From Magnolia sinica (lineage: Eukaryota > Streptophyta > Magnoliopsida > Magnoliales > Magnoliaceae): a stretch of 64,000 bases of DNA. A program made the position numbers and the translations under genes. The notes under the pieces were generated by a model that saw nothing but the letters and a program-made list of their open reading frames with translations, had not been told where the DNA came from and made no database searches. The stretch is from NCBI RefSeq assembly GCF_029962835.1, contig NC_080574.1, positions 22,976,001 to 23,040,000 on the forward strand, read 5' to 3'. The first letter of the stretch is position 1. Every line of letters begins with the position of its first letter. Of the stretch, positions 23,300 to 36,100 are shown one piece after another.

Positions 23300-24576
23300 T
23301 GTTTGTGCACTGCCAAAGAGAGAAGCTTTAACGGAAAGAGCATCTATGGTAAGACAAGAGACTCTTCCGCTTCCCAAGTTTGAGTAGATGTTATTCCTTA
23401 TACTTTCTAAAATTAAAAATATTCATCAACTCTCCATCCTCCCTAAAATGAAAAATATCCATCCAACTCTCCATCCTCCTGTAAAGAAGATAAGAAGCTT
23501 TAAACAGTAGAGTTCAAAGAGAAGGCAGCATCAAAGCGGTGGTCAGGTTCAACTGATGATCTCTGTACGTGTTTTTGTTTTGAATTATATCTATATTTCA
23601 AGGCAGGTATGTTCGCAAGACCCCACTATATGAATGATTTGCCTTTTTTTTTTAAGAGATACCAGTCATATATATATATATATATATATATATGGGGGTC
23701 AACTCGAACACTCGACTCAGTGTTTAACAATTAAACTAGGAAGAATGAAGAACTAATATATAATAGATATTCAGTGTAGTATGAGTAAAAAATTTGCCTA
23801 CTAAATTGTGAAGAATTGCACGTGTCTTGCTAGTGGATGTTGCTGATTCACCTCTGTGAGGTTTTGGGTTCAAATTTCCGCCACCTACATTCACCTTTTG
23901 GTTCAACAACCATATGGCAGAGAGAGTGACTCGGTATTGTTGTGTCAAGTGGCGAGTCTGCAAGTTTCTTAGTGATTCGGCTCAAGTTCTCGTCTCAAGT
24001 TATGTCACTGAGTTTAAAAACTATGATATGAAATGAGAAAGCCCGCCCGTTTGAGTCATTGGTCTTGCTCTTCATCCAAGATACTTCCAAGCCTAAGGAA
24101 TCACTCTATGTTTCTTCAATAGAAATACTAACACTTCTGATGTATGTTGCCAAACATGAAGAGTTTATCTGACTAACTGCCTTTAAAACCATATTATAAA
24201 AACATGAAAACTCGAAAATTCTTATGATTTTTTAAGTTATATTTAATATTTAAAAAAGCCTAAAGCAAATATAAAAAATGTCGAGTTTTGCCTAGTCAAG
24301 TTAAATATGGAGTTATGCTGATTTATTTATTTATTTATTTTTGACGAGTTTTGGCTGAGTCTTGACCAAAACAAGTTCTTCATAAAAGAATCGACTCGGG
24401 CTATTCAAATATAGAATTTTCCTTAGTCTTTGAACTATTCTTAAAACAATGAACAGAATTGAAACTTTTAGATTTACTATCAGTGGACAAACAACACAAA
24501 TGTTTCTAAAAACAACACATCTCTAATAAACTTAATAATGAACAGCTAGCTAAAAATATTTCCATGGCTAGATTCT
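23300..24576. other. Non-coding stretch inside the CACTA element
   Basis: AT-rich. Contains an AT microsatellite at 23668-23693. About 23825-23905 resembles a decayed tRNA-derived SINE: 'gtcttgctagtggatg' followed by the B-box-like 'gggttcaaatttccgcc'. Nothing else recognised. Confidence 0.45.
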
Positions 24577-24865
24577 CATGTTACTTTTTCACCATCTAAA
24601 ACGCGGCACCTATGTACATCCACCTAGACCATCCAAATAGTGGGCCCCATTGTAGATGAAGTATATCACCGAAATCACACTAATCAAGCAATTGTAACCA
24701 TCAAATTATGGTTGAAAGGGAATCAGATGGTTAAAAAATTTATCTTCTCAGTGCAACTTTCTGGTTATGCTTCTTTCACAGTTCAGTCAGTTATTTGGAC
24801 GGTCTGGATTGCCTTACAACTACATCATGTGCAGGTTTGAAGAGTCACTGCCATTTTTTAAATGG
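24577..24865. mobile_element. Second-type foldback MITE (ATTTT-AAAATGG ends)
   Basis: Shares the phrase 'acggtctggattgcc...acaactacatcatgtgc' and the end 'gaagagtcactgccatttt' with the copy in RH29 intron 1 (30583-30887). The left end 'tttttcaccatctaaaacg' is a weak inverse of the right. Confidence 0.45.
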
Positions 24866-25497
24866 TGTAAAATTAGCATAGTGTTACAGGTACAGCCCTA
24901 TTACCATATAATCGACACAATGCAAAATAAGATAGAGGTTTTGCTCATTCCACACGCGTGCAGGAGCCCTTCACATCCACATGCAGCTCATGTGCCAAAA
25001 ATTCTAAAACGTGTGAGGCTTTGTGGGGCCTACAGTGATGTATTAGTTTTAACCACTTTGTTTATCCACGTTTTCATAGAGTGTAATGGATGATGTCCCC
25101 AAAACTTAGAAATTGCATAGGTGGAATAAAATAGATTCATGTTAGACCATCCCAATTATGGGTCCCATATTACAGGCATTGATTTTTTGTCTATCAGATT
25201 GGGCGGATATATATGGGACAGTTGATTATTGAGTTAAATAATTTGATTATTGAGTTAATGCCTGCCATGTATATAATTTTTTGACAGTTGAGAATTTTAG
25301 TTGTAAAGGAAAAGAATATTTGTCCATTGTGGACACGTGCCTCAATCTCTCACTGTCTATTCATTGGATAATGAATATCCCGTGAGAATAATTGGATTGG
25401 GAAGACTTTGTTCTCATTCACATTTAGTTAAACATGTGTAGAATTCCACATATGTAGGGACTAATGTATTTATTCAACTTGTGATAGGAAGACAAAC

Positions 25498-25972
25498 ATG
25501 GATAATAGTTGGATACAAATTAGAAATAGGGCTTTAAAAGAGTATATAGAAGGAATCGAGGAGTTCATAAAGGTGACAAGACGTCATATAGGCGGACTTA
25601 ATAGCACCCGATGTTCGTGTCGCAAGTGCAACAATTTGTACTACAAAGCTATAAACAAAGTGCAGGCGCATTTATATGATAATGGGATGGATATGACGTA
25701 TACTTGGTGCTATTATCATGGTGAAACTGATGAAGCCCTAATGATTGAAACTGATGGTGCTTGCATCAACCCATCGTATCCATGTTGATTTGGATAAGGC
25801 TACGAGGAGGGCCGAGCAGGCAGAGGCAACGTCGGCTAAGCTGCGAGAAATGATAAATGATATGAGACACGATAGACTCAATTGGAGGAAATGTTGCATA
25901 CCCTCATGTTACAGCAGCCCCAATCACATCCTCAGTGGTAAGTTGAATGCCATATTTAAATTATGCAAGTAG
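25498..25972 (+). pseudogene. CACTA transposase relic: N-terminal transposase-associated domain joined to a C-terminal tail
   Basis: The first frame (25498-25788) begins MDNSWIQIRNRALKEYIEG, has the CSCRKCNN cysteine motif about 40 residues in, and then a YTWCYYHGE-like box. This is the layout of the transposase-associated domain that opens plant En/Spm TNP2 proteins. At about 25785 the sequence jumps, in another frame, to a coiled-coil tail (DLDKATRRAEQAEATSAKL...) typical of the end of such proteins. The DDE catalytic part between them is missing, apparently deleted or spliced away. It lies inside the CACTA ends, in the same direction as the right terminus, so it is probably a non-autonomous derivative. 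Confidence 0.7.
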
Positions 25973-26279
25973 TATAAAATAGTTACTAATAATATTTTAT
26001 TTTAATAATTTTACAGATTTTTCTGCAGATTGGTGTTATCTTCCCAAGCCGCACCACATTATCAATGACGCACATTTCTTTTTTTATTATTCATTTTTAT
26101 TGGGCAATTTGGACATGTGTACTTTTTTTATGTTCTAGATACTTATAAATTTAATTATTTTGTTTGATCTCGTTACTTTTTATATTTCAATGGATGATGA
26201 TGAATATTGATTAATACAGGTTATTTTGTTTGATCAAGTTGGTTCAAACAAAAAAAAAATTGATGCCATTTTGTAATAT

Positions 26280-27530
26280 GTAATGATGGCGTATTAGCTC
26301 ATCGTTAATATTTTGTGACAAGTTGTTAGTTCATGGCAAATAATTAAATCATTACCAACGACTTGTTATTTTTGTCACTAAAGAGAATTTGTGACATTGT
26401 ATTTGCGATATAATTGATGACGATCAACGATCATCGCCACAAAGACTTTTGCAACGACTTTATGATTTCTTTAGTAATAAGTGGACTCGTCGCAATAAGT
26501 CTTTATTCGCGACGAGTTTTATATTTAGCGACGTTTTACGATATGCAATGGCGACGTGTAAACTCGTCGCAAATAAACTTTATTTAGTGACAATGTATTT
26601 ATTCATCGCAAATAATTATTATTTACAATAACATCGGCGACAAGCAACACTCGCCGCAAAAAACTTTTTGTGACAAATTTCGGTTTGTTGGCGACGACGA
26701 AGACTCGTTGCAACGCGTCTTTATTCGCGACGAGTCTTATATTTAGCGACGTTTTACAATATGCAATGGCGACGTATCAACTCGTTGCTAATTAACTATA
26801 TTTTGCGACAAGTTATTAGGTCGTCGCAAACAGTTGAGTTATTGGCGACGAGTGTCGTTTCCCTCGCTAAATAGAATTAGTGGCGCCGTATCTACATCAA
26901 ACATGGCGACGAGCAACACTCGTCGCAAAAAACTTTTTGTGACAAATTTGAGTTTATTAGAGACGATGAGGACTCGTCACAACACGTCTTTATTCACGAC
27001 GAGTCTTATATTCAGCGACGTTTTACGATATGCAATAGCGACGTGTCAACTCGTCGCTAATTAACTATATCTTACGACAAGTTATTAGGTCGTCGCAAAT
27101 AGTTGAGTTATTGGCGACGAGTACCGTTTTCCTCGCTAAATAGAATTAGTGACGCTGTATCTACATCAAATGTGGCGACGAGCAACACTCATCGTAAAAA
27201 AAATTTTGTGACAAATTCGAGTTTATTAGCGACGACGAGGACTTAACGCAACATGTCTTTATTCGCAACGAGTCTCATATTTAGCGACGTTTTACGATAT
27301 GCAATGGCGACGTGTCAACTCATCGCTACTTAACTATATTTTGAGATAAGTTATTAGGTCGTCGCAAATAGTTGAATTATTGGCGACGAGTTGCCGTTTC
27401 CATTGTGAAATAGAATTGGTGACGCCGTATCTGCATCAAACGTGGTGACGAGCACACTCGTCGCTAAAAGTTTTTAGCGACGAGTTTGGAGGTTTTAGCG
27501 ATGAGTTGACTTGTCGCTAAAAGGCTAAAT
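26280..27530. repeat. Right subterminal repeats of the CACTA element, about 269-bp period
   Basis: Direct and inverted gcgacgag/ctcgtcgc words throughout. The marker gttttac(g/a)atatgcaat occurs at 26533, 26751, 27020 and 27289, with spacings of 218, 269 and 269. The open frames here are repeat translations. Confidence 0.85.
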
Positions 27531-27870
27531 TGTTGTAGTGAGTTGACCATTAAAAGAAACCATCCACAATTAAATTTGATTCATTAATCCCATGAAATAA
27601 TATTTTTTTTCTTAACTTTGTAGAGATAAGAGAATCTCATTTTTACCCCAAATAAACACAAAAAGGTTATGTATGGTGTTTTAATGGCTTTGATTGATAT
27701 TTTGAATGATGTAGATTAAATGTCATGGATGGTCCACCCTTAGATGTTCTAAATCAGGTACAAACTTAACAAGTGAATTAATCTTGTCCAAATGAAAATT
27801 TATTTCATTTCTACAAATTTGGGAATAAAAATATTATTTCATATAGTTAATAGTCAAATTTAGCCTTCAA

Positions 27871-27906
<36 letters not shown>

Positions 27907-28589
27907 TTTGTCTGACAATATTGAAAGAGCAATATGGTATTTTGGTGCATGGAAAAATTGAAAGGTGGTATGTATATGACAATATAGTATTTTGACAGGA
28001 TTTGCATATGAGGGATGCCTCCAAAAACTCTCAAATTGATTATTTCAAACCTTTGATTATAAGAAGGTTATGGTGACTGCTCATGTTCAAAACAAAAACC
28101 CCAAACTCTCAAATAGGGCTGAGATAATTTAAATGAAAGATTTTATTTATTATCATTCCACCGTGCAGAATGCCTTATCTTATGGACAGTTTGAATCATT
28201 GAAAGACACCTTCAGGTTCAACATTAAAGTTCCATTTATAATAGTATATAAGGATGTAATGGCCCCAAACCTCAACAGGAAAGAGTTACTTTGATATTAC
28301 GAGAGAGTGTGATGGATGATACATAAGCACTTAAAAATTGTATACCTGGCGTACAAGTAGTTAAATTAAACATTCCTATATGTACCCATTATAGATGTCT
28401 CATGAGCAAAATGAAAAATAAGTTTATTTTATCATCTGACTTCAGATAGGTGGACATTTACCGGACAATTGAAAATGAAGAAAATCCAACTGTCCTTATC
28501 TCTACAAACAATTGTCCATGAATCTAAGGTTGAGATTGCACAAATAATTTGATCTTGGGATTGTGACTTGTCCAAAGTGATCTGCAAAA

Positions 28590-28710
28590 TCTAATTGATT
28601 TTATTTATTTTTATTTTTTCACACACTCTCACACCCACCCACACCACACCTAAATGGTACTCGAACCTATAATCATAGTATTGTAAGAGTATCGAGTAAG
28701 GAGCATCTAG
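28590..28710 (-). mobile_element. Decayed tRNA-derived SINE
   Basis: Read on the minus strand: a T-poor head with 'ggttcgagtacca' (B box-like) and a GT-rich tail, matching the layout of the better copies at 48606, 62963 and 47134. No clear target duplication. Confidence 0.4.
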
Positions 28711-29959
28711 TGGGTTTTATTTGATTTAATGGAATTTAAAAAAAAAAAAAAAAAAACTAAATTAATATGGAATTTACGATCTTGTACTCTTTTTTTTTGA
28801 AAAAGTAAGGCTCTGTGTAATTATCATTCCACTATCTTCCTTGAGAGCAAATGGGTGGGTGGATTAGGTGAGCCCATGGTGATGTTCACGTGAAATCTCC
28901 CTAACCATCATGTGTGTCACCCCATGTTAGGTCAAGAGCCCAAAACTTAGCTCCATCTGTAATTCAGGTGGACCACATAATTGGAAACAACATGCATGGT
29001 AACGCTCACCTTAAAACTATTTCCATTAGTGTGTCCCATGTGAATCATGTATAGGTATGAGTTTTCGGAGACAGGTCTAAATGTTTGTGTAGGATCTAAT
29101 GATTGGAGTGGATTTCATATAATAATCCAGCGGGCTTCATATAAATCAAGGGTGAGCTTTCATCTTCCAATTATTTATTCTGGTGTGGTCCACCATAAAC
29201 ACAAAACAACCCGAATTTTTTCCTCTAGGCCTTATATGGTACTAAATATCTAATTGTCAAAGTAGATCTTATATAAACGCTATGGTGGGCCCTGTCAAAA
29301 TTAAGAGCCCAATCCAATGCAATTAGTTTTTTTCTTATTACACTCCCGAAAGTTAAATGGGAATAAGGGGACATTGGTTTTTGGCGGGGCCAACTGTGAT
29401 GTTTATGTTACATCTATTCGGACAGTTAGACATGTAATACTAGTGTAGGCCTATATCCCAAAAATAGGATGACTTATGATTTAGGTAGGCTATACCAAAG
29501 AAAATAGTTGGGAGAGAGATCTTCACCCTTGATTTTTATGGGGCCAACTATGATAATAGTGTGAAATTCACTCTAACCATGAGATGAAACACATATTTAA
29601 TCTTATCTCTGACCCAAGTTGGTCCTACCAAGGAAAATAATTTGAAGGGTGATCATTGTCGTGTACAAATTTTCCAATCGTGTGGTCCACCTAAATCATA
29701 AATAGAGTGATTTTTTGTCCCATTGCCAATCTGAGACTAGGCACTTGAGGGTTGGGATGAATTTTACGTAAACATTAAACATCATTGTGGGACCCACCGA
29801 GCAACAGACCCATTTGCTCATACGCACAACCAACCAGCCATTTCAAAAATTCTAACAGAAGGACTATAATATGTAGCCGTTTGAAAACCTTTTTTTTGTT
29901 TCAAAAGGCATCGGAGTGTAAATTATATAATAATTAGATAGTTCTATGTGAAATTCCCT

Positions 29960-30005
29960 TAAATATACGTGACGTGTACAATTCTTTAGTGCCTGCGTAT
30001 CAAGG
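29960..30005 (+). repeat. Copy of the AAGTGCCTGCGTATCA repeat upstream of the helicase gene
   Basis: Reads 'tttagtgcctgcgtatcaag', about 150 bp before the helicase start codon. It may be a repeat end used as promoter DNA; only its sequence is certain. Confidence 0.5.
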
Positions 30006-30153
30006 TTCATTCGGATCCCGAGTATCATAGAACTCCCAATGGGATAGGGCATTTTTCCCTTTATTTCTTCTTCCTCGTCTTGACAGCAGAGAGGTTTTCG
30101 TAGAGGTTTTAGTCTTCCTTCCTTGTCGTAGCAGCAGAGAGAGAGGGAGAGAG

Positions 30154-33100
30154 ATGGTGGCACTGCACGTGAGCTCGAAGGCGGAGCTCAAGAGGAGGGA
30201 GAAGCAGAAGAAGAAAGCGAAATCGGGCGGCTTCGAATCGCTGGGCCTCAGCTCTAACGTCTTCCGTGGCATCAAGCGCAAGGGCTACCGTGTCCCCACC
30301 CCTATCCAACGGAAGACCCTTCCCCTCATCCTCTCCGGCGCCGATGTCGTCGCCATGGCCCGCACCGGCTCCGGCAAGACCGCCGCCTTCCTCATCCCCA
30401 TGCTCCACCGCCTCAACCAGCACCTCCCCCAAGGCGGCGTCCGCGCTCTCATCCTCTCCCCCACCCGCGACCTCGCTCTCCAGACCTTGAAATTCACCAA
30501 AGAGCTCGGCCGATATACAGGTCAGTTCGCTTTTGCCAATGCTGAATTATGAGATCATGGGCTGTACTCCGTTGATATTTCACCATCATTTTGAAAATGG
30601 TGGCGACTTATCTCCCTCGCATGCTCATGTACTGCTGCCTTTCCACATTGTCGTCTAAACTTAGACTTATTAAGCAATCCTAACCATTCGATTGATGGCT
30701 GTCGAATGGATGGTTAAGAGTAAAACGTAGTGAGTGGACCAAATGCCAATGGAAAAATCAGATTGTTGCCGATCGTTTTGGTTATGGTCCATCGGCAATC
30801 AAGTCGCTGATTTGGTCAGTCTGGACAGCCATACAACTATATGATGTGTACGGTTGAAGAGTCACCACCATTTTAAAAATGTTGGTGAACAATCACAGGA
30901 GTCAAATTACTTATGTGAAATTATAGGGATTTAGATGTAAATTAAGACCATTCATATACTGGGCCCTTCCATGGATTAACTATAGCCTTAAAGTTAGATG
31001 ACTAATAGGATGATCCTAGCTGTCCGATGTGAATGGGTCCACATTTAATGAGCAAAAGCTTTCCAATAGAATGGTGAGGGTCATTGAACTGGCGTGGGTT
31101 TTGGGCCATGGATAATCAATGGCGGGCCCCACGAGGTGAAGGCTTTGGATTATGTTGGCCTTACCCCACATATTCAGGGTCCAATGCTTTGTCTCATATT
31201 ATAGTTTCTTTGATGAAGAATGTTGATTGCGTAGGAGTATATTCGAACGAAAAATAACATGAATTTCTATGGGGATGCATGGTACATTCATGTGCTGGGT
31301 CCCACCATGGATGGGCTATGGTCCAAAAGTTACATAAGTTGGAAGATCCCAACTGGTCAATAGGATGATTCAGTTTTTAATTTGTGGTTGCTTTGCGTAT
31401 TTTATTTTCACACAGACATTCGTATCAGCTTGTTGGTTGGTGGTGATAGCATGGAAAGTCAGTTTGAAGAACTTGCACAAAACCCAGATATTATAATTGC
31501 GACCCCTGGTCGGCTCATGCATCATTTGGCTGAGATTGAAGGAATGTCTTTACGCACTGTAGAGTATGTCGTATTCGACGAAGCTGACTGTCTCTTCGGA
31601 ATGGGCTTTGCTGAACAGTTGCATAAAATCCTTTCGCAGTTGAGTGAGACACGACAAACGCTACTTTTCAGTGCAACCTTACCAAGCGCCCTTGCTGAGT
31701 TTGCCAAGGCTGGTCTGCGGGACCCACAACTTGTGCGGCTTGATCTGGACACAAGGATTAGCCCTGACCTGAAGCTCGCCTTTTTCACCTTACGCCAGGA
31801 AGAAAAACATGCTGCGTTGTTGTATTTAATTAGGGAGCAGATAAGTTCTGATCAGCAAACTTTGATATTTGTCTCTACGAAGCATCATGTAGAGTTCCTC
31901 AATATTCTTTTTCGAGAAGACGGCATAGAGCCATCTGTTTGTTATGGTGATATGGATCAAGATGCTCGCAAAATTCACATTTCGCGATTTAGAGCTAGGA
32001 AGACTATGCTGCTAATTGTGACAGATGTTGCTGCAAGGGGTATTGATATTCCGTTGCTTGATAATGTCGTGAACTGGGACTTCCCCCCAAAGCCCAAGAT
32101 TTTCGTCCATAGAGTTGGACGAGCTGCCCGAGCTGGTCGAACTGGTACTGCGTATTCATTTGTTACATCAGAGGACATGCCTTATCTTTTGGATCTTCAT
32201 CTATTTCTGTCAAAGCCAGTTAGGCCTGCACCCACTGAGGAGGAGGTTCTGCAAGACATGGATGGAGTATTATCCAAAATTGATCAGGCAATTGCAAATG
32301 GTGAAACAGTCTATGGACGTTTTCCCCAGACTGTTATAGATCTTGTTGCTGACAGAGTTCGGGAAATTATCGATGGGTGTACAGAGCTGATTACCTTGCA
32401 GAAGTCGTGCACAAATGCATTTCGCTTGTATTCAAAGACGAAGCCTCTGCCTGCAAAGGAATCCATTAGAAGAGCGAAGGATATGTCCTGTGAAGGATTG
32501 CACCCGATTTTTAAAAATGTGCTGGGATCCAGCGAGTTAACAGCGATGGCATTCTCTGAGCGCTTAAAAGCTTTTAGGTAAGCGTTGTCTGATTTCTAAA
32601 ATTGTTATGGCATTTGCATTTTGAGAGGTAATTTCTGATTTTCACGTCTGAAATGTGTTTGTTCATGATGCAATGATAAATTGGTTTTCCTCATCTTGTT
32701 TGCTCATGCTTCATTAGACGGTTCATATATGTTGAGGAGAATTGTAGCTTCCAAATTCAAAAGTTATTGAATAATGTTTTATCTGGTGCTGGAAAACATG
32801 TGCTAGACCGAAGCAGACCATCTTGGAGGCTGAAGGCGAAGCTGCTAAAGCAAAGCATTTGCGAGTAACATCTTTCACTCTGATTACTTTGTCTTTAGAA
32901 TTGTTTTTGATGAATTTGATGTACTTGTTACATTTCTGTTTGCGAAATCTCTTTCAGTACTTCAGTGATGAAGTCTCTGTTTTTGTTCCTGCTATATGAA
33001 TTATGAAGTAGTTAACGTTCAAGAGGCATCATTACTCTAATCTCATTATCCTTTCATGTTTCAGTACCATTTACTCGTAACTGTATAGATGCACTGATGC

Positions 33101-36100
33101 TCTGAAACTCAAGTGGGCCATACCACAAGAAATAGTTTGGGATGCCCGCCATTGAAACCTTCTTAGGGCCCATAAAAGTTTTGGATCAGGCTGATATTTG
33201 TGTTTTATTTTCCTCCTGGTGGGGATCACCTTATGAACAGGTTGGATGGTATATAAACATCATGGTTGGCCCCAAGAAGGTTTCAATGGTGGGTGTTTCT
33301 GTCCCTACTAATTTTTATGTTGTGGCCTCCTTGAGTTTTGGATCTGCCTCATTTTTTTAGCTTACGTCCTACCATGAGTTGGCAAAACTGATGGACAGAG
33401 TGGATGTCATAGACATTGAGATGGGCCCTATTGTATTTGTTGCATGGGCTCCCTCTGTAAGAGACGTTCTAGGAACTTGTGACTGGGACTAGACACTCAT
33501 CAGGGCTATGTTATGAGAACAATGGACAGTTAGAAAAAAGGATAGGCTACGGTCTACATTCAGCATACACGTGGCCCACTGGATTACTTGACGGTGTTGC
33601 TACTTTTTGAGGGCAAGGCATGTTCATGGGTCTTCCATGTGGAGAGGGATTTTCCGGGCTAAAGAGTTTTGCAAACATCTCACAAGATTCAGAGTTGGGG
33701 ATGGGGCTTGGTCAGATTTTGGGAGGATTTGTTATGTGGTCGTGTGCTGCTTTCCAATATCTTTGAAGACTTGTACATGGTGGTTGCAACAAAAGTAGTT
33801 CTGGACCTCTAGTTAACTAGGTCATCAATAGGATGGGTTGTTGAGTAGTTTGGAGCCCTTTTTTTTTTAGGAATCTGAAGGATGAGGAGATTCTGTCCCT
33901 CCAGTGCCCGTGTTAGTGCCAGATCGCATATATATCCCCAGTGATAGGTCTGCTAAGAGAACATGGACCTTGGAATCAAGTGATCGGTTCTTGGTCAGGT
34001 CCCTGACTCTTCATTTGGGTGAGAAAGTTTATCTTCCATCATTCCCTCATAGAGAATTGGAATGTTCTGGTGCTGCTAAAAATTCAGGGTTTCATCTTGA
34101 TTGCTTGTTGGAGAAAATGCCAACAGTGGATAATCTCTGGAAGAGTGGTATGCAAATCCCAAACAGGTGCATTATGTGTTGCAAAGGAGAAGAATTAGTC
34201 AATCACCTGTTTCTTCTGTCCTTTTGCTTCCAAACTTTGGGTGGGGGTCCTATAGAATGTGGGATTTCCTTGTTGATGCTGGCCTCATTGAATGGGGTGG
34301 TTGCTGGCATCATTTGCATGGGGTCAGGTTGGCAATATCTTATGGAAAATGGTCTGCAGGTATTATGAGCAACATGGATAGGTAGAATGACATTATCTTC
34401 CTGGTCAATGGTCTAGGGCTGTTAACAGCCTCAAATTGATTCCCTCTGTTCTGCTTGAATCAGGGTGGTAGGACACTGTTATCTTCGGTGGGCCGGCACA
34501 AGGCCTTGGAGCTGCGTAGGCCGCCACCCTGTGGGCTGTGTGAAAGAACTTCTTGGGGTCAAAAAGTTTTGGATCAAGCTGCTAATTTTGTTTCCCAGGG
34601 ACTCAGATTCGGTAGTGACACCGCCAATGCTGGTCGGTGCTGGAAAAGTTCAATGGGCCGTACCATGATATATGTATTTTATCTAATCTGTCCATCCATT
34701 TTGTGAGCTCATATTAAGGCATGAGCCCAAAACTGAGACAATGGTGTGATTGAATGCCCACCATTGAAAACTTCTTAAGGGCCACAAAAGTTTTGGATCT
34801 AGCTAATATTTTTGTTTTCCCTTCACCCAATTTAGTGTGACCTAATCAACAGTTCAGATGGCAACTAAACATTAGAGTGGGCCCTAGGATGTTTTTAAAT
34901 GGTCCGCATTCAATCATCATTGTTTCTTGTGGTGTGGTTCACCTGAGATTTGGATCCGTCTCTTTTTGGCTCATGCCCTAATATGAGCTCGCAAAATGGA
35001 TGGACAGAGTGGATAAAACACATACATCATGGTGGGGCCCACTGAGCTTTTCCAGCACCATCTTGAATTGGTAGTATGACTTTCAAATTTGAGTCCATCC
35101 AGATCTATGTGACCTTATCAATAGTTGGATGGCAAATAAACATTACGTTGGACCCTAGGAACTTTTTAATGGCGGGCATTCATTAACCACTTTTTCATGT
35201 GGTGTGGTCCACTTGAGATTTGTATATGCATCATTTTTTGGATCATGCCCTACAATAAGCTGAAGAGGTGCCTGCTCAAAGACTCTATAGGCAAACGGGA
35301 TCCAGACGTTATCTGTTTTCAGGAAACTAAGGTCCCCCTATTCAACGATAGACTTCTGGCCACCCTCTGGAGAGCGAAGGATGCCAAATGGGTTCCCCTC
35401 AACGCCATCCTAACCTGGAAATCTTCCAAATGGGATCTTCTTTCATCCTCCATGGTATCCTTTTCCGTTTCAGTTATCTTAAAAGATAAGTCCTCGAATT
35501 TTTGTTGCTTAATCTCATCAGTTTATGGTCCTAACTTGTCTTCTGCTAGACCAGCTTTTTGGGTTGAGCTAATATCAGACAATCCTTCTCAGGTCCATGC
35601 TGCATTGTTGGAGACTTCAACATCATTAGGTTCGCAGAGGAACATTCTCGGAAGAGAAGAATCACTTCAGTCATGGAAGACTTCTCTGATTGGATTCAAT
35701 CTCATGAATTAGTTGATCTTCCCTTGTCTGGGGCTAGATTCACCTGGTCAAATGGGCGCTCGCACCCCATCCAACCCAGACTTAATAGATTCTTTCTTTC
35801 TACAGATTGGTTGGAGGCCTTCCCGTCTGCCTCCCAACTAGCCCTCCCCAGGACTACCTCAAATCACTGCCTGATCCTACTGAGACTGGAAGGCGAAAGT
35901 TGGGGGCCGAAACCTTTCCGATTCAACTCATCCTGGATAGGTATCGACGGTTTCAATCTACGGGTAGCAGAATGGTGGCCCTCATTTCGGGTCGATGGTT
36001 TCGCTGGCCACAAACTCCTATGCAAACTTCGAATGTTAAAGGGGAAACTGAAGGAATGGAAAGCAGATGAACTTGGAAAGAAGAAAGCAAAAAAGGCAGA

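Larger units (their letters stand above)
13660..27540. mobile_element. CACTA (En/Spm) transposon, 13.9 kb including nested insertions
   Basis: The left terminus at 13660 reads CACTACAACAAATTAG. The inverse of the right terminus ending at 27540 reads CACTACAACAATTTAG, and similarity continues for about 25 bp. The 3 bp outside each end are identical (AGT at 13657-13659 and 27541-27543), as expected for CACTA insertion. Inside each end are arrays rich in GCGACGA/TCGTCGC words, typical of subterminal transposase-binding repeats. The middle holds a broken transposase gene (25498-25972) and many nested elements (MITEs, hAT-like elements, solo LTR). Alternatively the two ends belong to different elements, but the matching duplication argues against that. 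Confidence 0.7.
27541..30153. other. Intergenic region upstream of the helicase gene
   Basis: No gene seen. Contains a GA microsatellite (27872-27903), a decayed SINE (about 28590-28710), a minus-strand copy of the dispersed AAGTGC repeat (28305-28372), and fragments of foldback elements (29370-29800). The last 150 bp form a pyrimidine/GAGA-rich 5' leader for the helicase gene, ending 'gagagagagggagagag' before the ATG. Confidence 0.5.

Noticed and set aside
30000..30500. Several minus-strand and second-frame ORFs over helicase exon 1
   Set aside because: GC-rich exon shadows; the + strand frame has all helicase motifs and splices in phase.
31522..32339. ORFs overlapping helicase exon 2 in other frames
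   Set aside because: Shadows of the 1162-nt exon.
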